Shown here piece after piece: positions 1 to 5,502 of a DNA stretch of 8,911 bases. Source of the stretch: JABDOU01 sp041609995 (lineage in GTDB: Bacteria; Actinomycetota; Acidimicrobiia; Spongiisociales; SHLN01); contig JBFIPU010000100.1 in NCBI GenBank assembly GCA_041609995.1, positions 1 through 8,911 of the forward strand, read 5' to 3'. Under the pieces are notes generated by a model. That model saw nothing but the letters and a program-made list of their open reading frames with translations. It made no database searches and was not told the DNA's origin. The stretch's first letter is position 1. Every line of letters begins with the position of its first letter. The position numbers and the translations under genes are program-made.

Positions 1-427
1 AGAAGAAACTCAACTCGCCGGGACCGGTGGTGAGCGAATTGCGGAAGTAGACGAAACCGGTGCGTTCCCGGTAGAGGCCGACCGAGGTCCGGCCGTCACC
101 GTCGAAATCTCCTGAGAACGGACGGTCGCCCGGCTCACCGAAGAAGAAGTCGATCTCGGCGGTGCCGGTCACCAGCTCGTTGCTCACAAAGATCTTGCTG
201 TCGCGATACACGGCCAGCGTATCGTCGCCGTCGCCGTCCCAGTCACCGACCAGCGGGATGTCCCCCGCCAGCCCGTAAAACAGCTCGAGGTCGGCCACCC
301 CGAAGTCGTTCGAGTTGCGCAGGTAGACGAAACCGTTGCTGGGCCGGTACATCCCGACGGTGTCGGTCCCATCTCCGTCCCAGTCACCGAACAGCGGTGT
401 GTCCCCCGGGTTGCCGTAGTAGAACGG
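1..427 (-). repeat. Tandem FG-GAP/VCBS-like protein repeats (about 47 residues each)
   Basis: From residue 620 of the secreted glycosidase the protein repeats with a 45-47 residue period. Each unit reads roughly F-Y/F-G-x-x-GD-x-P-x-x-GD-W/F-DGDG, then a YR motif and an F-V-Y/S stretch. Three full units are visible (DWDGDGTDT, DWDGDGDDT and DFDGDGRTS cores) and a fourth begins at the edge. The Asp/Gly-rich cores look like calcium-binding loops of beta-propeller blades. More blades probably lie outside the window, since a closed propeller needs about seven. Confidence 0.75.
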
Positions 428-2284
428 CTCCCGGCCGGGCAGGTGCCACGCCCCGGTGGCAGGGTCGAACAACACCGGTTCGGCAAAACCCACGCCGCGG
501 ACGAGGACCGGAACCTGGGCCGACGCCGCCAGCTCGCCATCGTCTGCCACCACGGTGAGCGTGAGGTTGCCGACGAAGTTCGGATCCGGCCGGTACACAA
601 CCTCGAAACCGTCGAAATAGGCAGAACCGCTGGGCGCCTGCACCGACACCGCGACCGGGCCGCCTTCCGGGTCGACGACATCGATCGCAAAGCGGACATC
701 GGAACCGCGGTCGCCGCTCACCTGGTCGGGAACGGCCAGGGTCGGAGGGTCGTTCACCTGGGAGACCTCGATCGCAACGATGGCCGTATCGGTGTGCTCG
801 CCGTCGGAGATCTCGTATCGGACAGAGTCAGCTGCCGGTTCGTCGCCACCGTGGGTGTAGACGAGCAAGCCCGACTCGATGGCAACGGCCCCGTGTCGGG
901 AGCTCTCGATCACCTGGACCGAGATGTCGCTGCTGTCGGGATCGAAGTCGTTGGCGAGCACGTCGATGGAGGCCCGGCCTCCCTCGGGAACCGTCAACGC
1001 GTCGTCGGAAGCACTGGGCGGGTCGTTGACCGGTTCGACTCCCAGCGTCACGGTGGCGACCGAGCTGCCGAACGGATCGTTGAGCCGGTACATGAAGGAG
1101 TCGGAGCTCTCCTCCGAGCCGTCGTGGGTGTAGGTGATCGAAAGGCCGTTGATCGCGGCCGTGCCCCGGGCCGGGTCTTGGGCGATCGAGAGCCAGGCGC
1201 CACTCGTGTATTGATCGTTCTGGGCGGCGTCGATCACCACGGACCCGCCTTCGGCGACGACTCCGGAGTCGGGGTTGGCCGAGGGCGGCGTTCCTCCCGG
1301 ACCATATCCGAGCTCTTCCATCATCAAGACCTCTCCTGGAGAACCGAGTGTCGAGAGGGGGCCACCCGACGCCTGCCAGTCCCACCGCCCATCGTGACCG
1401 TATACCAGTCCGTCGGCCCCGACGTCCACTGCCACCCTCACGTCGTCGAGGACCTCCTGCGGACCGGCGATCGACACGCCCCCGGGGCACCAGTCGGCCA
1501 CGAAGTCCTCATAACGCATCTCGCCCGCGATCACCGGCTTCGACGTCTGGCCCCGGACCGAGTTCAGAAACGATCGGGCCTCGTTCGGGTCTGAGCAGTG
1601 TCCGGTGAGCGGAGCGGCGACGTCGAAGAAGCCCTGGGTCCACAGGCCCGGCACGTACCAGTGGCCGTGGTAGGCGGTCGTCTGGTTGGCCCCCTGGGAA
1701 ACCAGCCCGGCTTTCAGCTCCTGCCACACGCCGAGGTTGTCCATCTCGTCGCTGGGCGAGCCATCGATCGAGTAATAGTCGCCCCCGAACACCCACATGC
1801 CGATGGCAGGATGATTCTTGTACCGCTCGCCGAGGAACTCTCCATAGACCCGGGCATTGGTCTCATCGAGCGGCGCCACCCCACCGTGGTGGTACGCCCC
1901 GGAGTTTCCGACGTAATGCTGGGCCCAGCCCACCACCACCCCCACCTCGAGGCCATGTTGGTTGGCGGTGTCGAGAATGTGGTCGACATGATCGAAGTAG
2001 GCGGAATTGGGCGATTCGAAACTCCCGAACGTGGCGCCGTGGCTGTTGGGTTGGTCCAGGTGCATGCCGCCGATCGGGGCCAGCGAGATCCAGAATCCTT
2101 TGAAGCCGCCACCGGCCAGGTGCGACATGTACGGAGACAGCTCGCTGTCGTTCGAGGCCACCGGCAGCTCCCAGGCCGTGTCGTATACGTCGAAGTGGCC
2201 TCCGGCGACGGCGGTCCCCGGTGGTGCCAGGTTGGCGGCGACCACAAGTGCCATCACCACAGCCGCCAGCGAACGGCGCTTCAT
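1..2284 (-). CDS. Secreted apiosidase-like (DUF4038/GH140-type) glycosidase with cadherin-like and FG-GAP-like repeats, C-terminus cut by window edge
   Basis: One uninterrupted frame of 761 codons starts at ATG 2284 and leaves the left edge without a stop. A GGGGGA ribosome site lies 6 bases upstream. Residues 1-27 are a signal peptide (KRR, hydrophobic core, AVA before GG). Residues about 30-325 resemble the DUF4038/apiosidase-like TIM barrel: YDTAWELP, GGFKGFWISLAP, NSAYFDHVDHILDTA, VYGEFLGERYKNHP, WVFGGD and GEMRYED. By family analogy Asp169 (in FGGD) and Glu255 (in AGEMRYE) are the likely acid/base and nucleophile. Three roughly 90-residue cadherin/Ig-like (Big_9, tandem-95 type) modules follow, beginning near 333, 422 and 513 with (ND)PP; module 2 carries VLANDFDPD. 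From residue 620, FG-GAP-like units with DWDGDG motifs begin. The role is probably extracellular hydrolysis of a plant or algal glycan. Substrate is inferred only; GH140 enzymes cleave apiose side chains of rhamnogalacturonan II, but other members are uncharacterised. Confidence 0.75.
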   Translation of the reverse strand, partial: MKRRSLAAVVMALVVAANLAPPGTAVAGGHFDVYDTAWELPVASNDSELSPYMSHLAGGGFKGFWISLAPIGGMHLDQPNSHGATFGSFESPNSAYFDHVDHILDTANQHGLEVGVVVGWAQHYVGNSGAYHHGGVAPLDETNARVYGEFLGERYKNHPAIGMWVFGGDYYSIDGSPSDEMDNLGVWQELKAGLVSQGANQTTAYHGHWYVPGLWTQGFFDVAAPLTGHCSDPNEARSFLNSVRGQTSKPVIAGEMRYEDFVADWCPGGVSIAGPQEVLDDVRVAVDVGADGLVYGHDGRWDWQASGGPLSTLGSPGEVLMMEELGYGPGGTPPSANPDSGVVAEGGSVVIDAAQNDQYTSGAWLSIAQDPARGTAAINGLSITYTHDGSEESSDSFMYRLNDPFGSSVATVTLGVEPVNDPPSASDDALTVPEGGRASIDVLANDFDPDSSDISVQVIESSRHGAVAIESGLLVYTHGGDEPAADSVRYEISDGEHTDTAIVAIEVSQVNDPPTLAVPDQVSGDRGSDVRFAIDVVDPEGGPVAVSVQAPSGSAYFDGFEVVYRPDPNFVGNLTLTVVADDGELAASAQVPVLVRGVGFAEPVLFDPATGAWHLPGREPFYYGNPGDTPLFGDWDGDGTDTVGMYRPSNGFVYLRNSNDFGVADLELFYGLAGDIPLVGDWDGDGDDTLAVYRDSKIFVSNELVTGTAEIDFFFGEPGDRPFSGDFDGDGRTSVGLYRERTGFVYFRNSLTTGPGELSFF

Positions 2285-2290
2285 GTGGTT

Positions 2291-2296
2291 TCCCCC
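2291..2296 (-). promoter_or_regulatory. Ribosome binding site of the secreted glycosidase gene
   Basis: On the minus strand GGGGGA lies 6 bases before ATG 2284. It supports this start, which also gives a complete signal peptide. Confidence 0.6.
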
Positions 2297-2362
2297 ATCA
2301 GGGTCTTCGTCTCCGATTGTCTCAGATGTGCCTCGGCTTGCCCGAGAACTCGCATCTTCCCC

Positions 2363-2389
2363 GTGTATTGCCCACTACTCAGTGTATTG
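2363..2389. repeat. Direct repeat GTGTATTG upstream of the glycosidase gene
   Basis: Two identical 8-mers, GTGTATTG (plus-strand reading), lie at 2363-2370 and 2382-2389, 19 bases apart start to start, about 80-105 bases upstream of the glycosidase start. On the minus strand the second copy contains TACACT, a TAnnnT-type -10 candidate, but no convincing -35 is seen. The pair may be an activator or repressor site. The rest of the 148-base gap shows nothing else clear. Confidence 0.3.
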
Positions 2390-2432
2390 GCTCCGTACCC
2401 CCAACCAGGTGGGCCGGGCGGCCTTTATCGAC

Positions 2433-3200
2433 TCAGGTCCCGGTGAATTCGGGAGGACGTTTCTCAACGAAGGCGGCCACCCCTTCGACCATGTCCGACG
2501 AGGCGAAACACTCCACCTGGGCCTTCCCTTCCGCAGCGTGGGCCTCGGCCAGCGAGCGTTGGAAACCTGCGTTCATGTTGGCTTTCACCGACGCCAGGCC
2601 CAGGGGGGCATTGGCGGCAATCAACTCTGCCAACTCCTGCACACGGTGTTCGAGCTCGGATTCGGGAACCATCTCGAGCATCAACCCGATCTGGAGCGCC
2701 TCCTCTGCCTCGACCACCCGCCCGGTCATCGACAACTCTTTCGCCCGCTGCAGCCCCACATGGCGGGGAAGATAGAACGACCCCCCGAAGTCGACGGTCA
2801 GGCCGCGGCGGACGAAGACCTCGGTGAAACGGGCGGCGGTCGACCCGATCACGATGTCGCAGCCGAGCGCCATGTTCATCCCGGCCCCCGCCGCAACTCC
2901 GTTGACAGCGGCAATCGTTGGCTTGGGCACATCATGCAACGCCTGGGCAGCGCGCCCCACGGTCTCCATGGTGGCTCCGCCGCCCCCCACCAGTCCCGTG
3001 AGGTCATCGGGCGTGAGGTCGGCCCCGGCACAAAACCCGCGTCCGGCGCCCGTGAGGACGAGCACCCGCTGATCGGAGCCACCGAACCCTTCAACCGCCT
3101 CGCGGAATACATCCCACCCGTCGGGCGATATTGCGTTCAGGCGATCGGGCCGGTTCAGCGTGATCCAGCGAACGGCACCCCGGTCTTCGGTCAGGAGCAT
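2433..3200 (-). CDS. Enoyl-CoA hydratase/isomerase family (crotonase fold), PaaG-like active site
   Basis: This is a 255-residue crotonase-family protein, normal in length. The oxyanion-hole segments are FCAGADL (56-62) and NGVAAGAGM (100-108), and the trimer-contact helices follow GGSFYLPRHVG. Aligned by eye to rat crotonase, the two hydratase glutamates (Glu144 and Glu164) are replaced by Asn109 and Phe129. Asp137 in GLTVDFGG sits where PaaG-type isomerases place their catalytic Asp. It is therefore more likely an acyl-CoA isomerase or related enzyme than a classic hydratase. Substrate is unknown; fatty-acid or phenylacetate-type CoA metabolism is possible. It stands alone, diverging from the small plus-strand operon. 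No Shine-Dalgarno precedes ATG 3200, but a TAnnnT element lies exactly 6 bases upstream, suggesting a leaderless mRNA. It ends 148 bases before the glycosidase start, on the same strand. Confidence 0.88.
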   Translation of the reverse strand: MLLTEDRGAVRWITLNRPDRLNAISPDGWDVFREAVEGFGGSDQRVLVLTGAGRGFCAGADLTPDDLTGLVGGGGATMETVGRAAQALHDVPKPTIAAVNGVAAGAGMNMALGCDIVIGSTAARFTEVFVRRGLTVDFGGSFYLPRHVGLQRAKELSMTGRVVEAEEALQIGLMLEMVPESELEHRVQELAELIAANAPLGLASVKANMNAGFQRSLAEAHAAEGKAQVECFASSDMVEGVAAFVEKRPPEFTGT

Positions 3201-3206
3201 GAGCGG

Positions 3207-3212
3207 AGGCTA
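3207..3212 (-). promoter_or_regulatory. Putative leaderless -10 element for the crotonase gene
   Basis: On the minus strand TAGCCT (TAnnnT) is followed by exactly 6 bases and then ATG 3200, so transcription would begin at or next to the A of the start codon. No ribosome site is present, which agrees with a leaderless transcript. No clear -35 was identified. Confidence 0.45.
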
Positions 3213-3230
3213 CTGGGACGCTCGGCGCCG

Positions 3231-3236
3231 TAGCAT
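3231..3236 (+). promoter_or_regulatory. Putative leaderless -10 element for the 36-residue peptide gene
   Basis: TAGCAT (TAnnnT) is followed by exactly 6 bases (CGACCC) and ATG 3243. The geometry matches leaderless promoters of actinobacteria and mirrors the divergent crotonase promoter 19 bases away. Confidence 0.45.
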
Positions 3237-3242
3237 CGACCC

Positions 3243-3353
3243 ATGGGCTTCAATCCGTTTGGTCCCAACGAACGCCGGCCGGCCGACATCGCCATGGTGG
3301 TGGTGGCGGTGGCTCTCACGATCGCGGTGGTGGTATGGGCGCTGATGGCCTAG
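3243..3353 (+). CDS. Small single-pass membrane peptide, 36 residues, function unknown
   Basis: The reading frame runs from ATG 3243 to TAG 3351-3353. It has a polar, basic N-terminus (MGFNPFGPNERRPAD, 1-15) and one strongly hydrophobic helix at about 16-36 (IAMVVVAVALTIAVVVWALM). The composition is that of a real small membrane protein, not a random frame: the charged residues are confined to 10-15 and the tail is purely hydrophobic. It probably inserts with its N-terminus in the cytoplasm. A TAnnnT element 6 bases upstream suggests a leaderless start. The zinc-ribbon gene follows after 11 bases with its own ribosome site, so the two likely form an operon. I do not recognise a named family. 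Confidence 0.6.
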   Translation: MGFNPFGPNERRPADIAMVVVAVALTIAVVVWALMA

Positions 3354-3357
3354 GGAG
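3352..3357 (+). promoter_or_regulatory. Ribosome binding site deciding the GTG start of the zinc-ribbon gene
   Basis: AGGGAG overlaps the stop codon of the upstream peptide gene and lies 7 bases before GTG 3365. It favours this start over the in-frame ATG at 3335, which would overlap the upstream gene. Confidence 0.6.
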
Positions 3358-3364
3358 CCCAAAC

Positions 3365-3541
3365 GTGCTGTCCATCCAGCCCTACCAGGCGACCAAGCGC
3401 TACAGGTGCCCGTTCTGCCACGGTCCGATCGAGCCCGGCACCGGCCACGTCGTCGTTGTGCCCCCGGAGCACCCCGAGGACCGTCGCCATTGGCATCGAG
3501 GTTGCTGGCACAAAAGCCGGGGCGGGTCGATCGCCGGCTAG
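3365..3541 (+). CDS. Small actinobacterial zinc-ribbon-like protein, 58 residues
   Basis: From GTG 3365 the product is 58 residues. It has CPFC at 15-18, then EPGTGHVVVVPPE, then DRRHWHRGCW at 39-48. Cys15, Cys18, Cys47 and one of His42/His44 are likely zinc ligands. This pattern (KxYRCPxC ... PGxxHVV ... EDRRHWHxxCW) recurs in short conserved proteins of Actinobacteria, often labelled hypothetical or, wrongly, ATP/GTP-binding; the family statement is from memory. No function is known; a nucleic-acid-binding or structural zinc role is possible. It is translated from its own ribosome site 11 bases after the membrane peptide gene. It converges on yraN with a 24-base gap that shows no obvious terminator. 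Confidence 0.8.
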   Translation: MLSIQPYQATKRYRCPFCHGPIEPGTGHVVVVPPEHPEDRRHWHRGCWHKSRGGSIAG

Positions 3542-3565
3542 GTCGGGTGACTGGCACGGTCCTGA

Positions 3566-3895
3566 TCAGCCAATGCGGGGGATCCAATGGATCTCGATCC
3601 CATCAGGTCGGACCGATACGGCGCAGAGATCGATGCGAGCGACGGCCGGCCGCAAGCGGGCGGCGGCCTCGCGCACCCGCCGGGCCTTGTCGACGTCGAA
3701 CGCCTCAACCGGATTTCCGTGTCTCCGCGTCTTCACCTCAACGGCCGCGCGGGTCCCATCCTCCCACCGCGCAACCAGATCGATCTCGCCCCGACCGACC
3801 CGCAGGTTGCGGTTCACGATGGTTGCGCCCCGCCGTTCGAGAAAGAGAGCTGCCTGCCGTTCACCCAGGCGAGCCAGCCGACTGCGGTAGGCCAC
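3566..3895 (-). CDS. yraN: YraN / UPF0102 family protein (endonuclease-like fold)
   Basis: The 109-residue product has the usual UPF0102 length and motifs: GERQAALFLERRG (11-23), NRNLRVGRGEIDLVA (28-42) and AAVEVKTRR (50-58). Glu37, Asp39, Glu53 and Lys55 form the GEIDL...EVK signature that resembles restriction-endonuclease-like active sites. The biological role remains undefined, though a nuclease acting on DNA ends or Holliday-like structures is often suggested. Translation starts at GTG 3895, directly after the TAG (3896-3898) of the DUF2469 gene, with no base between, so it is probably translationally coupled. It is the last gene of the trmD operon. The comM/dprA genes that often follow yraN are absent; the next gene converges. 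Confidence 0.9.
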   Translation of the reverse strand: MAYRSRLARLGERQAALFLERRGATIVNRNLRVGRGEIDLVARWEDGTRAAVEVKTRRHGNPVEAFDVDKARRVREAAARLRPAVARIDLCAVSVRPDGIEIHWIPRIG

Positions 3896-4198
3896 CTAGA
3901 GCGGTGAGCCCGGCTCCAGCTCCTCGATGTTGACGTCCCGGAAGCTCATCACCCGCACATTCTGTAGAAAGCGGGCGGGCCGGTACATGTCCCACACCCA
4001 GGCGTCCTCCAGCTCCAGTTCGAAGTACGTCGACCCTCCGGCCGAGCGGGTCGAAACCTGGACTTTGTTGGCGAGGTAGAAGCGGCGCTCGGTCTCGACG
4101 ACATACCGGAACATCGGGAGCACGTCGCGGTACTCCTTGTAGATCTGGAGCTCGACCTGGCTCTCATAGCGCTCCAGGTCTTCTTCGTTCATGCTCAT
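3896..4198 (-). CDS. DUF2469 family protein, conserved actinobacterial
   Basis: From ATG 4198 the product is 100 residues: EEDLERYESQVELQIYKEY (5-23), then FRYVVETERRFYLAN (30-44), then ELEDAWVWDMYRPARF (62-77), ending FRDVNIEELEPG. This closely fits the DUF2469 family, whose members begin near (M)SxEDLExYE and are about 100-110 residues. The frame stays open upstream to 4303, but that would overlap the end of lepB and add a tail the family lacks. ATG 4192 is an alternative two residues in. No Shine-Dalgarno is visible before either start. The family sits next to rnhB, lepB and yraN in most Actinobacteria; its function is unknown. It lies 74 bases after lepB and directly abuts yraN. Confidence 0.9.
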   Translation of the reverse strand: MSMNEEDLERYESQVELQIYKEYRDVLPMFRYVVETERRFYLANKVQVSTRSAGGSTYFELELEDAWVWDMYRPARFLQNVRVMSFRDVNIEELEPGSPL

Positions 4199-4272
4199 CG
4201 AGGTGGGCCCATCATTGAGAGATGCTGGCCCGAACCAGTTTGGCAGGTATTTGGCCGGTGTCCAGAGATCTC

Positions 4273-5064
4273 TTACAGGCCGGACCAACGATCGAGCGGC
4301 CACATCCGCACAAACGCTCGTCCGATGATGTCCTCCTCCGAAATCGTCCCGATCCGGCGGCTGTCCGAGCTCCGCCCCCGGTTGTCGCCCATCAGAAAGT
4401 ACGTGCCGTCCTGCACGGTGACCGGCCCAAAATTCGCCATCCGCGACTCGGGACCGAGGTAGGCCGACTCGTCCAGGGCCGCCCCGTTCACGAACAGCTG
4501 GTTGTCGATGATCTCGATCGTGTCGCCCGGAAGTCCGATCACGCGCTTGATCACGACCGAGTCGGGGCTCGACAAGCCCACCGACTCGGCGATCAATCGA
4601 ATCAAGGCGTCGAGGAACGGTTCACTCTGGCCCTCACCGGTGTCGAACACCACAATTTGGCCGCGCTGGATGTCTCCTAGCACGTACGACAGCTTGTTGA
4701 CCGCCACCCGGTCGTTGATCTCGAGCGTGTTGCGCATCGATTCGCTCGGGATGAAGTAGCTCTGGAACAGGAAGGTCTTGACGATGATCGCCACGACCAG
4801 GGCAACCAGGAGCAAGATCGGGAGCTCTTGCCACAGCGGCAGGCGCTTCTTCTCGTCCTCGGATTCGTCCGGGGGCCCGCCGTCGGCTGGGGTATCCGGC
4901 CCACCCACGACGGGCTCGAAGTCGAGCTCTGAGACGTCACCCTCCAGTCGATAGCGAACGATCTCGGGGGGCACGTCCTGGGGCACGCCCGGAATCGAGG
5001 CACCCAGCGGTTTGCCGTGCGCGGGGTCTGGCATCGAACCGGAGAAATCGGGTTGCGCTTGCAT
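4273..5064 (-). CDS. lepB: Signal peptidase I
   Basis: This membrane serine protease removes signal peptides from exported preproteins on the outer face of the membrane. From ATG 5064 it is 263 residues. Residues 1-76 are a cytosolic, acidic, probably disordered region (PPDESEDEKK near 64-73), and 79-100 form one membrane helix. Box B PSESM (106-110) supplies nucleophile Ser109, box D VVIKRVIGLPGD (170-181) supplies general base Lys173, and box E GDNRGRSSDSRRIG (226-239) follows. AGGGA lies 8 bases before ATG 5064. The frame is open to 5178, but that start would overlap rplS by 80 bases and encode rplS antisense, so I rejected it. The gene is 34 bases downstream of rplS in the operon. It could process the secreted glycosidase encoded in this window. 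Confidence 0.95.
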   Translation of the reverse strand: MQAQPDFSGSMPDPAHGKPLGASIPGVPQDVPPEIVRYRLEGDVSELDFEPVVGGPDTPADGGPPDESEDEKKRLPLWQELPILLLVALVVAIIVKTFLFQSYFIPSESMRNTLEINDRVAVNKLSYVLGDIQRGQIVVFDTGEGQSEPFLDALIRLIAESVGLSSPDSVVIKRVIGLPGDTIEIIDNQLFVNGAALDESAYLGPESRMANFGPVTVQDGTYFLMGDNRGRSSDSRRIGTISEEDIIGRAFVRMWPLDRWSGL

Positions 5065-5098
5065 GACCTGTATCCCTATCGGCAGCGAAAACTCGGGA

Positions 5099-5440
5099 CT
5101 ATCGCTTTTCCTTGATGCGGGTTGCCTTGCCGACTCGGTCGCGCAGGTAGTAGAGCTTGGCGCGCCGCACATCGCCACGGCGGATCACCTCGATGCTCGA
5201 GATGATGGGGGCGTGGAGCGGGAAGATGCGCTCAACCCCCACTCCGAAGGCGACTTTGCGAACAGTGATCGTCTCTCGCAACCCACCGCCGTCCCGGGCA
5301 ATCACGACGCCCTCGAATGCCTGGACCCGCTCACGCCCGGCCTCGACCACGCGCACGTTGACCCGAATGGTGTCACCGGGATTGATTTCAGGCAGGTCGT
5401 CGCGAAGAAAACGCGATTCGACGTTATCGAGCTTGTTCAT
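5099..5440 (-). CDS. rplS: 50S ribosomal protein L19 (bL19)
   Basis: The 113-residue product, from ATG 5440, is a full-length bL19, found at the 30S-50S interface. Typical segments are DLPEINPGDTIRVNVRV (15-31), RVQAFEGVVIARDGGG (38-53), ETITVRKVAFGVGVERIFPL (56-75), and the basic end RRAKLYYLRDRVGKATRIK (92-110). A GAGG 5 bases upstream supports ATG 5440; an upstream in-frame start at 5467 would add nine residues lacking in the family. It lies 62 bases after trmD, the common bacterial order, and that gap holds a short hairpin. Confidence 0.97.
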   Translation of the reverse strand: MNKLDNVESRFLRDDLPEINPGDTIRVNVRVVEAGRERVQAFEGVVIARDGGGLRETITVRKVAFGVGVERIFPLHAPIISSIEVIRRGDVRRAKLYYLRDRVGKATRIKEKR

Positions 5441-5464
5441 GAACGCCTCGGAGGTTGAGCGGCC

Positions 5465-5478
5465 CACAGCTTACTGTG
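5465..5478 (-). other. Short hairpin in the trmD-rplS gap
   Basis: On the minus strand CACAG-TAAG-CTGTG forms a 5-bp stem with a 4-base loop, flanked by GG and GCC that could extend it past a mismatch. No T-run follows, so it is not a standard terminator. It could be an mRNA processing or partial attenuation site that lets rplS be expressed at a different level from trmD. Confidence 0.35.
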
Positions 5479-5502
5479 CCGAGCCGACCTCAGCGAGGAG
5501 GA

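Noticed and set aside
443..1594. Long plus-strand open frame of 383 codons
   Set aside because: It lies antisense to the secreted glycosidase, whose frame has a signal peptide and recognisable domains. The plus frame has low-complexity Arg/Gly/Val/His composition and no motif, as expected for the opposite strand of GC-rich coding DNA.
2411..2425. GC-rich hairpin GGCCGGGCGGCC followed by TTTAT on the plus strand
   Set aside because: It has terminator-like polarity only on the plus strand, where no gene ends nearby. On the minus strand, where the crotonase gene ends, no T-run follows and the loop is very small.
1598..3233. Plus-strand open frames of 282 codons (1598-2446) and 408 codons (2007-3233)
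   Set aside because: Both run antisense across the glycosidase and crotonase genes and through the intergenic gap, with no domain-like sequence. They are open by chance because of base composition.
4199..4303. Upstream start at 4303 for the DUF2469 gene
   Set aside because: It would overlap the end of lepB and add 35 residues absent from the family, whose members begin at the MS-x-EDLExYE motif.
5065..5178. Upstream start at 5178 for lepB
   Set aside because: It would overlap 80 bases of rplS, and the added residues are simply rplS read in another frame. A ribosome site supports ATG 5064.
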